In this document: piece after piece, positions 56,390 through 64,000 of the stretch | Layout: each line of letters starts with the position of its first letter | Numbering within the stretch: position 1 is the first letter of the stretch | Assembly: GCA_001567505.1 (NCBI GenBank) | Contig: LLEU01000012.1 | Location: 40,404 to 104,403, forward strand | Length of the DNA stretch: 64,000 bases | Direction of reading: 5' to 3' | DNA from: Acidobacteria bacterium OLB17 | Lineage (GTDB): Bacteria > Acidobacteriota > Blastocatellia > Pyrinomonadales > Pyrinomonadaceae | Program-made: the position numbers and the translations under genes | Notes under the pieces: generated by a model | The model's database searches: none | What the model saw: only the letters and a program-made list of their open reading frames with translations | What the model was told of the DNA's origin: nothing

Positions 56390-56989
56390 TTACTTTTTCG
56401 AAACCGCATCGATCGCGTCGATCGCGAGACGAGCGAAGAACTTGGCGTCATCTTCGGAGGTCCGGTAAACCGTAACGAAAATATGACCTTGTCTAAACCT
56501 CAAGAAACTAAACCGTCGCCCGCCAAGGCCAGTGCCATAGATTTTCTGGCCCTCGTCGCCGCACTCGTCCCCTTTACAGGAAACTATCATTGCTTGAGAA
56601 AGAGGTCGATGGAATGCCGACCTAGCTGCCTCAGGAGACAAAAAATCATCTATGTAAACGTTTGCGACCTTATCCTGACTCTTGAATCCTAGGAAGGTAC
56701 TGGAGAAGGTTTGATTGATCCATTGATTGCCCTTGCCTTCCGTCAAACCTCGGTTAGCATTGACCAAAGTCCAACCTTGTTCCTCGCCTTGAAGCAAATC
56801 GTAGAACTTACTTGCTACAGCGTTCTGTTTCACAATTTGCAAGGCATATTCCTGCTCCGGCGTCGTGGTTGGTACCTGGAGTTGCGATTGCCGCTTCTGA
56901 GCCTCACTTGCTAGGAAGGGATACGCTAAGATACCTACCCCTAAGATCGCAACGACCATAAACAACGGCTTGCGAAGACATCTTTGCAT
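56390..56989 (-). CDS. Membrane-anchored hypothetical protein, paralogue 1
   Basis: 199 residues from ATG 56989. N-terminal TM or uncleaved signal ('CLRKPLFMVVAILGVGILAYPFLASEAQ'), then a soluble domain with 'CKGDECGDEGQKIYGTG' and 'FLRFRQGHIFVTVYRTSEDDAKFFARLAIDAID'. The neighbour at 57098-57718 is its paralogue ('CKGNECADQGQKGYSG'; 'FRKGLYIVSIYCESEDTAKRLAGYAIDAL'). The paired Cys may form a disulfide. Function unknown, probably in the periplasm. AGAGGGAGAGG before the ATG is a possible Shine-Dalgarno. Confidence 0.7.
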   Translation of the reverse strand: MQRCLRKPLFMVVAILGVGILAYPFLASEAQKRQSQLQVPTTTPEQEYALQIVKQNAVASKFYDLLQGEEQGWTLVNANRGLTEGKGNQWINQTFSSTFLGFKSQDKVANVYIDDFLSPEAARSAFHRPLSQAMIVSCKGDECGDEGQKIYGTGLGGRRFSFLRFRQGHIFVTVYRTSEDDAKFFARLAIDAIDAVSKK

Positions 56990-57097
56990 TTCCTCTCCCT
57001 CTCTAAACGAACAGGCCCCTTCGATCATAGGCCGTCGGAACTAGAACATCGTAGAGGCTGCCGCCTCCTGAGACCGAAGCGCGAATGATGGATCGGC

Positions 57098-57718
57098 TTA
57101 GTTTGAGAATAGGTTTTGCGATCCGTTTTTTGCAAGCGCATCGATCGCATAGCCTGCCAATCGTTTTGCAGTATCTTCGGACTCGCAATAGATCGAGACA
57201 ATATAAAGGCCCTTTCTAAACGTTAAGCTTTGAAAACCTACGTATTGATAAGGTTTTAAGGCATTGGTTCCAGAATAACCCTTTTGCCCCTGATCAGCAC
57301 ACTCGTTGCCCTTGCAGGGAATGAGAACCCCCATAGCTATCTTTATGTCGAAAACACCTTTCGCCCGTTCCAATGATTCAGCCAAATAAATATTGACTCT
57401 TATCTCAGCGTTTTCATTTGTAAAGAGCAGTCGCGCGGAGTTACTGAAGCATACGGCTTTGATAAGAACCATATCTTTCTCTTCTGCCGATATGCTGTCG
57501 TAGAAATCACTTGCAATCGGGTTCTTCCGAAGCTCCTGGATAAGCGTTTCAGGTTTCGGAGTCGGAGATGGTGTCGAATTCGCCATTGTTGTCGGAGTAG
57601 GTTTTTCAACAGACTGCGACACCTTCTGAGCCTCACTTGGGAGGAAGGGATATGCCAACATAGTTGCACCTAAGATCGCGACGACCACTAGCCAGGGATT
57701 CCGAATACTTCTTTTCAT
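57098..57718 (-). CDS. Membrane-anchored hypothetical protein, paralogue 2
   Basis: 206 residues from ATG 57718; GGAGAAAC lies upstream. N-terminal anchor ('NPWLVVVAILGATMLAYPFLPSEAQ'), a Pro/Thr/Ser-rich linker (about 35-60) not present in paralogue 1, and the shared domain with 'CKGNECADQGQKGYSG'. It ends in 'AKNGSQNLFSN', whose codons correspond to noncoding DNA beyond the stop of paralogue 1, so paralogue 1 acquired an earlier stop or this copy read through. Function unknown. Confidence 0.7.
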   Translation of the reverse strand: MKRSIRNPWLVVVAILGATMLAYPFLPSEAQKVSQSVEKPTPTTMANSTPSPTPKPETLIQELRKNPIASDFYDSISAEEKDMVLIKAVCFSNSARLLFTNENAEIRVNIYLAESLERAKGVFDIKIAMGVLIPCKGNECADQGQKGYSGTNALKPYQYVGFQSLTFRKGLYIVSIYCESEDTAKRLAGYAIDALAKNGSQNLFSN

Positions 57719-57749
57719 TTCGTTCGTTTCTCCTTTCAAAGAGCAATTC

Positions 57750-58361
57750 TCACCGATTAAAAGCCGACGGCACGGGAATATCGCCGGAACTACTGCCGCC
57801 CCAGTATTCTTCCATCTGCGCCGAGTCGCTGCTTCTTAAAATATGCCAGCGACCTGTTGAAGGAGTCCAGACTGCGACATCTGTTCGGCCGTCTTCGTCA
57901 TAATCTCCCTGTACCGGAACATCTCCGTTCGTTCCGAACTGAATGCCTAAATAGCCTTCGGTCGAGCGCAGCAGATGCCATTCTCCAGTGCTCGGTCGAA
58001 ACACAGCTAAGTCAGTTTTTTGATCCCAGTCGTAATCGCCGCTTACAGGCTCGTCCCCGCTCAGTCCGAATTGGGCTGTACTGTAAACGGCATCTGAGCT
58101 TCGCAGCCAATGCCATGTTCCGTTCGATGCCCGGAAAACTGCTGCGTCTGTTTTTCCGTCACCGTCAAAGTCACCCGATACGGGTTTGTCATCCCATTGC
58201 CCAAATGAAAATGCAAGCATCGAGCCGGTTGAACTTTGCCGGATGTACCAGCTACTGCCTTGGCCATAAGGGCGATAAACGGCCACATCAACCTTACCGT
58301 CACCATCGAAGTCTCCTGAGACGGACACTGCACGTTGAAAAAGGCCCGGCCCCAAAGTCAT
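57750..58361 (-). CDS. FG-GAP/VCBS repeat protein, probably a truncated fragment
   Basis: 203 residues made wholly of five FG-GAP-like repeats ('SGDFDGDGKVDVAVYRP', 'SGDFDGDGKTDAAVFRA', 'SGDYDWDQKTDLAVFRP', 'QGDYDEDGRTDVAVWTP' and a last partial copy), with DxDxDG calcium sites. No signal peptide or anchor, although such propellers are normally part of large secreted proteins. The 179 bp upstream hold no coding continuation I can find. It is likely the 3' remnant of a larger surface protein, or depends on an undetected start. Confidence in the repeats is high, in an intact gene low. Confidence 0.6.
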   Translation of the reverse strand: MTLGPGLFQRAVSVSGDFDGDGKVDVAVYRPYGQGSSWYIRQSSTGSMLAFSFGQWDDKPVSGDFDGDGKTDAAVFRASNGTWHWLRSSDAVYSTAQFGLSGDEPVSGDYDWDQKTDLAVFRPSTGEWHLLRSTEGYLGIQFGTNGDVPVQGDYDEDGRTDVAVWTPSTGRWHILRSSDSAQMEEYWGGSSSGDIPVPSAFNR

Positions 58362-58540
58362 AGCTAATCATCACCCGGAGCCATCACAATGGAACGCCGC
58401 GAAGACGGCACGAATCCAATGACATGGCGTGAGCGAACTAGATCGTAAGATATTCCCGCCGAACCGAAGATTCCTAGTATCATTCTCGGACCAACCAAGG
58501 CGATCAGAAAAAGGATCAAGAAGCCATAGGGCTGCTTCGC

Positions 58541-61099
58541 TCATCTTGCTAAAAGTTCGTCTATTCTGACTGGCGCGTATCTTCTTTCTTTCAGCCAGCC
58601 TATCAGGGAATCTATGCGGTCGAAGAATTTATCCGTCCGCTTTGGCCCGGCCCCGATGTGTGTAAGCAATATGAAACCGTTCAGGCCGCTCGTGTCCATT
58701 GCTTCGTACGCCTTTATCGAATCGAATATAGTGTCGCTTGAAATGTAGTTCTTTTCGTCATCGGTCGTATAGTCGGCATTCGAGCGTGTGCCCGGCGTAA
58801 AGTTTACGACCTGATGCCCCATCGCGGCGGTCCAATCGCTGATCTCACGGTTATACCATTCGTAAGGCGGCAGGACGTAGGGAACCGCCTTGCGGTCGAT
58901 GCCGAACGGACGCATTGCGGCGAAATTATCGTTCAGGTCGCGTTCGAATTGCCCGCGTGTGACCAGCGTTCTGCTGCGGTCGGTCCAATCGGCGTAGAGC
59001 AGATGTTCATTCGAGTGCGGGCCAAGATAATGCCCGTCCTTTATAAGCCGTTCGATGATCCGGCGGTTTGCACGCGTCCGGTAGAAGCGGCCCGTGAAAA
59101 AGAAAGAGGCTTTGATGTTTTGCTTCTTCAGAGCGTCCGCGATCGCGGTTCCGCCTTCCGCAAATTCGTCACCGGTGAAGACGAGTGCAATTTGCTTTGT
59201 GTTTTTGTCGCCGCGAGTTATCCCGCCTTCAACGTAGGTGAAACGCGGATCGGGTTTTGTAACAACGACGTTCCTTGGGGACCTCTGCAAGGTGGGTCGC
59301 GGCGCGTTCGAGCTGAACATTGCCATTACAAGGATGGCGTCGGCGGTTCCGTCCATTGTCGGTTCGTTGGTTGAGTAATCACCGACATCGTCGTGATACA
59401 AGAGATCTAGCGGCTGATACTCCGCAAATTCATCCGACTCTGTCAGCGTCAGGCCGATCAGGCCCTTATATGTCGCCGCGTCGATCGGCCCATCAACTAG
59501 TCCGCCTCGCACCTGCTTCTTCAGTATTTGAACGGTCGGGAGATGCACATCCTCGGGAACTTCGCCGCCCGCCGGTATGCCGGTAAACATCGATGTTCCC
59601 CAGGGATTCTGGCCTAGAAGCCAATCTCTGTGGGCGATCAATGAATCGTGGAAGCGCTTGTCGCCTGTCATCTTCTCGTAAAGATAAACCTGCGTAATGA
59701 ATGCCACGACAAGATTGTTCGAGCACCAAAGGAACGGCACCCCGACGCCATATGAATTCGTTTTCCCGCGGTCCACTATCCGCTCGATCCCTTTTCGGTA
59801 AAATCCCGCGAGCACAGCTTTCGTTTTTGTGTCCACAAAGGGATAGAGGGCGAAATGGCCGACATTCGTAAAGGGATACTTCTCGTAATGTCGGCCCATC
59901 AATTCACCCATTGACGAATCCTCGAATTCCATCCATGAGTCCGAGCCTGCAATTTTTGCGTATCGGATCGCGTCGGTAAGGTATGCCTGCTTCTTCGTCG
60001 CCTTGTAGAGCTCGGCAGCGGCATATTCCATATCGTCGGCCCATGTATCTTCGTTATAGCGGTACGGAGCTCCGAAGGAATTGCCTTGTTGAAAGCCTTC
60101 CTGGCGCTTGCCCATCTCGTACAGCTCGACTGCGGCCTTCAGACATTTTGCCGCAAAAAGCGGGTCTTTCAGATTGAGCCGCCAGATCCGTGATGCCATC
60201 GCCATGGCGGCCGCCGATCGGCCTGCGATATTTGCGACGCCGGTGGCTTTGCTCTTGAATTCGCTCAGGCCCTGCGGCCTGCCGTTCGCAAAATATGCAG
60301 GACGATAGCTGTTCGTGCCCCAGCCGTAATCAGCATTGTCGTCCGCGGGCAGTTTGAATCCGCGATGGTCTCGGTCATCGGCCACCTGATGCACCAGTTG
60401 GTCCGGGGCGGGGTGGAGTTTGTGTATCCAGTCGAGCCCCCATTTCGCCTCGTCCAGGATATCGGGAATGCCGTTCGGCCGTCCCTCTCGGCCAAGGGCA
60501 TCAGCTTCGTCCGCAAACTTATGTTTTTCGAGCTCATAAGCAAGCATCATCCTTGCCGTCGCTTCACTTGCGGTGATCAAATATTTGAGTTGGTCGCCCG
60601 CATCGTGCCATCCGCCAGTAACGTCGATAAAACTTTCATCCGGCATCGGGCCGTAGAACGAACGGCCATCCTTCAAGTGACAAACAGCGTCGAGAAACGG
60701 ATTGTAACCGCACCGCTGCTGCCGCATAAAAGCGAGCAAGTCTTCCTGAAAGGCCGGATATAGGCCGATGCTTACCTCGGCCGTCTGCCCGGACTCCGAC
60801 AAGGTGATCTGATATCTTCCCGGTTTCGCGATCGCGCTAAGGTCCAGCTCGTATGTAAAGGGCTGTGGGCTTCCCCAATTCTTAGATCCATCGGGCCGCA
60901 GGATGCCGCTAAAGATCGGTTTCTCGTTCGCTATTCGTGTTACTGAAAATCCTCCGGAAAGGGCTGTGTCGGAAATTACCAGGACGATCTTCCGATCATT
61001 TGGCAGGTAGCCGGCCTGGTTCAGGCGGAAGAAAACATTCTTTCCAAACGTCGGGGCCGCGCAAACCGCAAGAGCAAGGATCACCGCACAATGTTTCAT
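58541..61099 (-). CDS. Secreted GH9 glycoside hydrolase fused to a CE4-like deacetylase domain
   Basis: 852 residues; signal peptide about 1-20. Ig-like N-terminal domain (about 22-110: 'FFRLNQAGYLPNDRKIVLV', CelD_N), then GH9 (about 120-590) with catalytic Asp in 'GGWHDAGDQLKYL' and acid Glu in 'DYSTNEPTMDGTADAI'. A C-terminal polysaccharide-deacetylase fold (about 640-850) follows: motif 1 is 'IALVFTGDEFAEG' rather than TFDDG, motif 2 'GPHSNEHLLY' keeps both His, and 'VPYVLPPYEWYN' replaces RxPY. GH9 covers endoglucanases and exo-glucosaminidases; fusion to a deacetylase-like domain suggests an amino-sugar polymer (inference). Confidence 0.88.
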   Translation of the reverse strand: MKHCAVILALAVCAAPTFGKNVFFRLNQAGYLPNDRKIVLVISDTALSGGFSVTRIANEKPIFSGILRPDGSKNWGSPQPFTYELDLSAIAKPGRYQITLSESGQTAEVSIGLYPAFQEDLLAFMRQQRCGYNPFLDAVCHLKDGRSFYGPMPDESFIDVTGGWHDAGDQLKYLITASEATARMMLAYELEKHKFADEADALGREGRPNGIPDILDEAKWGLDWIHKLHPAPDQLVHQVADDRDHRGFKLPADDNADYGWGTNSYRPAYFANGRPQGLSEFKSKATGVANIAGRSAAAMAMASRIWRLNLKDPLFAAKCLKAAVELYEMGKRQEGFQQGNSFGAPYRYNEDTWADDMEYAAAELYKATKKQAYLTDAIRYAKIAGSDSWMEFEDSSMGELMGRHYEKYPFTNVGHFALYPFVDTKTKAVLAGFYRKGIERIVDRGKTNSYGVGVPFLWCSNNLVVAFITQVYLYEKMTGDKRFHDSLIAHRDWLLGQNPWGTSMFTGIPAGGEVPEDVHLPTVQILKKQVRGGLVDGPIDAATYKGLIGLTLTESDEFAEYQPLDLLYHDDVGDYSTNEPTMDGTADAILVMAMFSSNAPRPTLQRSPRNVVVTKPDPRFTYVEGGITRGDKNTKQIALVFTGDEFAEGGTAIADALKKQNIKASFFFTGRFYRTRANRRIIERLIKDGHYLGPHSNEHLLYADWTDRSRTLVTRGQFERDLNDNFAAMRPFGIDRKAVPYVLPPYEWYNREISDWTAAMGHQVVNFTPGTRSNADYTTDDEKNYISSDTIFDSIKAYEAMDTSGLNGFILLTHIGAGPKRTDKFFDRIDSLIGWLKERRYAPVRIDELLAR

Positions 61100-61576
61100 A
61101 GAATAGAATTTGCAAGGCCGGGAGCCTTCACGATCGTTCAGCAGAACGGACGAGCACCCTGACCGGCTTAACTAACCATTGTAAACGCACGAAGTTCAAA
61201 ACTGACGTCATTTTGACCGAAATCAGGTCGATTAGCGTTCAACATTGTAAAAAAATGTTGACAGATGTGTTTTGAGAGTGTAAATTCAATCTTGTCGGAC
61301 GCTCTCTGCGTTCAGATCCTTCGCCACCAGATGCGACAAGTTTCCTGATTTGTTGTTCTATTACTTGCAAACATGGTGTTAAGGCCTTGCGGTAGATCGA
61401 AGCAGTAGAAGCTGCTTTTAAGGACCTCGAGCCTTCACGGAACGAGCAAGGTGCTCTTGAGAAAAGAGTTGACAGGTGACCAGCGATCTTCCAAATAAGG
61501 CCTACGTGCCTCGCAAAACTTTCAAACAGGATCCCATCGAAAAAAAGCTTGATAGCAGAAAAGGAGCTAGAAAATA
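61100..61576 (+). other. Noncoding upstream region of the pil operon
   Basis: No gene in 477 bp. It holds the promoter at 61258-61286, preceded by the inverted repeat AACATT-7-AATGTT (61241-61259) that could be an operator, and a long leader of about 280 nt to pilM. The Shine-Dalgarno (AAGGAG) is at about 61560-61566. Confidence 0.6.
61258..61286 (+). promoter_or_regulatory. Sigma70-type promoter of pilMNO
   Basis: Perfect -35 TTGACA (61258-61263), exactly 17-bp spacer, -10 TAAATT (61281-61286). The predicted start near 61293 gives a long 5' leader before pilM. Confidence 0.65.
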
Positions 61577-62632
61577 ATGCTGTTCGGTAAGAAAAAAAGG
61601 GTTGCCGGCCTCGACATCGGATCGAGCTCGGTCAAGATGGTTGAGCTTGACGGCAAGCCTAACAGCCTGAACCTCGTAAGCCTCGGATTTGAGAATCTTC
61701 CGAGCGATACGATCATTGACGGCCAGATAATGGAGTTGAATACCGTCTCGGACGTTATTCAGAATGTCTGCAATAATCATCAGATCGAGGCGAGCCAGGT
61801 AGTGACCGGCGTAAGCGGCCATTCGGTGATCATAAAGAACATCGTCCTGCCTGCAATGTCGGCCGAAGAGCTCGAAGAATCGATCGATTGGCATGCCGAA
61901 GAGCATATTCCGTACGATCTAGCCGACGTAAGCCTCGACTATCAGGTCACGGGCGAGAGCGCTGACTCGACGAATGTATTGATCGCCGCATGCAAGCGTG
62001 AACGTATCGACAACATCAAGCAGGCCATTCAGCTCGCAGGCAAGCAGCCGGTGGTCATCGATGTCGATACCTTTGCTCTCCAGAACTGCTACGAAGCGAA
62101 CTACGACCCCGCAGAATCCGACGTTGTGACGCTTCTCAATATCGGTGCCTCGACGATGAACGTTAATATCGTCAAGGGCACTCGCTCGCTTTTCTCAAGA
62201 GATATTACGGTCGGCGGCAGCCAGTTCACCGACGTGCTCCAGCGAAGCCTCGGCCTTAACTTCCAGCAGGCGGAAGCGGTGAAGCGCGGTGTCGCCAATG
62301 CGGTTCCGGACGTCGAAGAAAAATCGATCGAGCCGCTGATGAACAACGTGACCGAAGTAGTCGCGATGGAGATCCAGAAGACGTTCGACTTCTATCGTGC
62401 GACGACCGACGATAACGAGACGCAGGTTCAGAAGATCTTGATCTCGGGCGGCGGTTCCAAGCTTGCCGGCCTTGCACAGGATCTCTCGCAGCGTCTCGAA
62501 CTCCCGGTCGAGGTGCTGAATCCTTTCCGCAAGATCTACATCGACTCCAACAAATTCGACCCCGACTATATCAAAGAGATCGTCCCCGAGATGGCAGTTG
62601 CCGTCGGTTTGGCGATGAGGGGAGTGAACTAA
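61577..62632 (+). CDS. pilM: Type IV pilus inner-membrane platform ATPase-like protein PilM
   Basis: 351 residues, actin-like (FtsA/PilM) fold: 'VAGLDIGSSSVKMVEL' phosphate-1, 'VVTLLNIGASTMNVNIV' phosphate-2 and 'KILISGGGSKLAGL' adenosine motif. 'VVTGVSGHSVIIKNIVLPAMSAEELEESIDWHAEEHIPYDL' is diagnostic of PilM. It binds the N-terminal tail of PilN on the cytoplasmic side and links the PilNO scaffold to motor proteins. First gene of the operon; 1 bp separates it from pilN. Good Shine-Dalgarno (AAGGAG). Confidence 0.95.
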   Translation: MLFGKKKRVAGLDIGSSSVKMVELDGKPNSLNLVSLGFENLPSDTIIDGQIMELNTVSDVIQNVCNNHQIEASQVVTGVSGHSVIIKNIVLPAMSAEELEESIDWHAEEHIPYDLADVSLDYQVTGESADSTNVLIAACKRERIDNIKQAIQLAGKQPVVIDVDTFALQNCYEANYDPAESDVVTLLNIGASTMNVNIVKGTRSLFSRDITVGGSQFTDVLQRSLGLNFQQAEAVKRGVANAVPDVEEKSIEPLMNNVTEVVAMEIQKTFDFYRATTDDNETQVQKILISGGGSKLAGLAQDLSQRLELPVEVLNPFRKIYIDSNKFDPDYIKEIVPEMAVAVGLAMRGVN

Positions 62633-62633
62633 A

Positions 62634-63347
62634 ATGCTAAGAATCAACCTTCTAAACTCGGTAACAGAACGACAGGGCGGGGCTGTAGCCTCGGTCGATC
62701 GCCAGATCGCAAGTCCCTCGTCACGCCTGATGGTGATGTTCCTTGCAACCTTGCTTCTGACCGCGGCCGTCATCGGATGGGACGTCATCAGCAGCAGCAT
62801 GGCCAAGACCAAGGCTGAGGCCGATCGCGAGGAGCAGAAGCGTGTTGCCGCCGAACTCCAGGCGGTCGTCAACGAGCAGAAAGAGCTCGAGCAGAAGATC
62901 CAGAACATCGACGCCAGGATCGAGGCGATCAAGACGCTCCGTGCAAACCAGGCCGGGCCGAGTGCCGTTCTTGCGGCGGTCACCGAGCGTGCAGCGATGG
63001 TCCCCGGCATATATCTGGAAAGCGTCGAACAGACCGGCGACCAAATGGTCTTCAAGGGCAATTCGCCTGACGAGCAGCAGGTCACACAGTTCGGCCGCAG
63101 CCTCGAATTCTCGAATGGCCTGTTCTCGAATCTTACGATCGAGACCGCCAGGACCGATGTCGTCAACCAGAACGTCGTGATGAAAGAGAATTCGTCACCC
63201 GACGCCAACAAGGTCTCGATCGTCAATTTTACGATCAAGTGCGCATACACGCCGTCGAAGGCCGCCGGTGCTAACGCGAACGGAGTAACGACAGCTTCGG
63301 CTCAGCCGCAGGCCCCTGCAGCCCCGACGCAGGTCGCAAAGAACTAG
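62634..63347 (+). CDS. pilN: Type IV pilus alignment protein PilN
   Basis: 237 residues. N-terminal 'MLRINLLNSVTERQ' carries the conserved INLL motif that docks in the PilM groove. One TM helix (about 32-52), a coiled coil (about 55-110), then the ferredoxin-like periplasmic domain (about 115-215), and an Ala/Pro tail. Forms a heterodimer with PilO. The pilM stop and this start are 1 bp apart. Confidence 0.93.
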   Translation: MLRINLLNSVTERQGGAVASVDRQIASPSSRLMVMFLATLLLTAAVIGWDVISSSMAKTKAEADREEQKRVAAELQAVVNEQKELEQKIQNIDARIEAIKTLRANQAGPSAVLAAVTERAAMVPGIYLESVEQTGDQMVFKGNSPDEQQVTQFGRSLEFSNGLFSNLTIETARTDVVNQNVVMKENSSPDANKVSIVNFTIKCAYTPSKAAGANANGVTTASAQPQAPAAPTQVAKN

Positions 63348-63376
63348 ATCCAAGGAAAGAGAGTAGGTAAAACACC

Positions 63377-64000
63377 ATGTTAGATAAATTCAAAAACCTT
63401 AAATGGCCACTGCAGCTTTGCTTGATGCTGTGTCTCGGTGCTCTTCTTTGGGCAGGTGTGTGGTACTTCTTTACAAGCGAGACAAGGGCCGAGACGGCCA
63501 AGATCTCGGACGAGGTCGCACAGCTTCAGCAGCAGAATGAGAACGCCCGCCTTGCGACATCGCACATCAACGAGTTCCGCGCACTATTTGCGACAAAGAC
63601 CGCTGAGTACGATGAACTAAAGGTCCTTCTGCCGGAACAGCGTGAGATCACGAACGTTCTCCAGGGCCTTCAGGATACGGCCAACTCCAGCAAGCTCACG
63701 GTCATGCGGTTCTCGCCCCGGGACGACACGCAGCAGGACGACATCATGGCCAAGCCGGTCGAGGTCGAGGTGGACAGCAACTTTGCCAACCTGAAGAATT
63801 TCTTCGAGCAGATGGCAAAACTCCCGCGTATCGTTTCGATCACGGATTTCAAGCTTAGCCAGCTTGATAAACAGACCGCGAATAAGACCCTCCACGCTCA
63901 GTTCCTCTTGTCGGCATACTACGCCGCACCGACCGACCTGAACGCTAAACCCGGCGCCAAGCCCGGTGCTCCCGGTGCAAAACCGGCCGCTCCCGGACAG
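63377..64000 (+). CDS. pilO: Type IV pilus alignment protein PilO, truncated by window edge
   Basis: 208 codons visible to the last base. TM helix (about 10-33), coiled coil (about 35-85) and the PilO domain ('LPEQREITNVLQGLQDTANSSKLTVMRFSP', 'VEVDSNFANLKNFFEQMAKLPRIVSITDFKL'). It ends in a Gly/Ala/Pro/Lys repeat linker still open at 64000. pilP and the secretin pilQ usually follow and would lie outside the window. Confidence 0.93.
   Translation, partial: MLDKFKNLKWPLQLCLMLCLGALLWAGVWYFFTSETRAETAKISDEVAQLQQQNENARLATSHINEFRALFATKTAEYDELKVLLPEQREITNVLQGLQDTANSSKLTVMRFSPRDDTQQDDIMAKPVEVEVDSNFANLKNFFEQMAKLPRIVSITDFKLSQLDKQTANKTLHAQFLLSAYYAAPTDLNAKPGAKPGAPGAKPAAPGQ

Overview
The window reads as a chromosomal segment of a Gram-negative-type bacterium. 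PilMNO, a SusC-like barrel protein with a carboxypeptidase-like domain, Lgt/LspA, a GH18-deacetylase-GT2 synthase and the moderately high GC with dense short-gap operons are together most like an acidobacterium of the Blastocatellia/Pyrinomonadaceae kind. That placement is inference from gene content; there is no rRNA here to prove it.

Layout. 1-11.1 kb is ordinary chromosome: the start of an M61 peptidase, an MFS exporter, a PDZ/GAF/PAS histidine kinase, an outer-membrane barrel protein, tRNA-Ser, a two-gene envelope operon (YtxH), lepA, and a YedK-type SRAP gene. 11.15-27.20 kb is an integrated element of about 16 kb in tRNA-Leu(CAA). It is bounded by exact 56-bp direct repeats and carries an excisionase-like protein, a primase plus RepA-like ATPase replication module, a DISARM-like anti-phage operon (DrmE - NERD/UvrD helicase - DrmA - DrmB - 5mC methyltransferase), a Vsr mismatch nuclease, a small unknown gene and a tyrosine recombinase. 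27.3-46.6 kb returns to housekeeping and envelope genes: an NYN/LOTUS protein, MreB, an FHA-GAF-cyclase, a cysteine desulfurase, a giant TPR-sigma54 activator, ClpS, the GH18-CE4-GT2 synthase, and the operon ileS - two secreted proteins - lspA - lgt - rluD. 46.6-61.1 kb is a glycoprotein-glycan degradation locus (GH20, GH109, GH35, GH33, GH92), followed by two paralogous membrane-anchored proteins, an FG-GAP fragment and a GH9-CE4 fusion. 61.2-64.0 kb starts a type IV pilus operon, pilM-pilN-pilO, which runs off the window.

The most interesting part is the tRNA-Leu island. It looks like a self-replicating, integrase-mobilised carrier of a non-canonical class 2 DISARM. DrmC (phospholipase D) is absent, a NERD nuclease fused to a UvrD-type helicase sits in the operon instead, and a Vsr endonuclease is transcribed divergently, which fits repair of deaminated 5mC made by the methyltransferase.

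Quality warning. At least ten genes (MFS, the gene after SRAP, primase, DrmB, DrmE, the small gene at 25.6 kb, cysteine desulfurase, TPR-sigma54 activator, GH18-CE4-GT2, RluD) are broken by one-base shifts, mostly a missing base in or beside a homopolymer. In every case restoring the base gives a full-length family member. They are annotated here as single genes with a frameshift, because base-calling error in the source assembly is more likely than ten independent pseudogenes.
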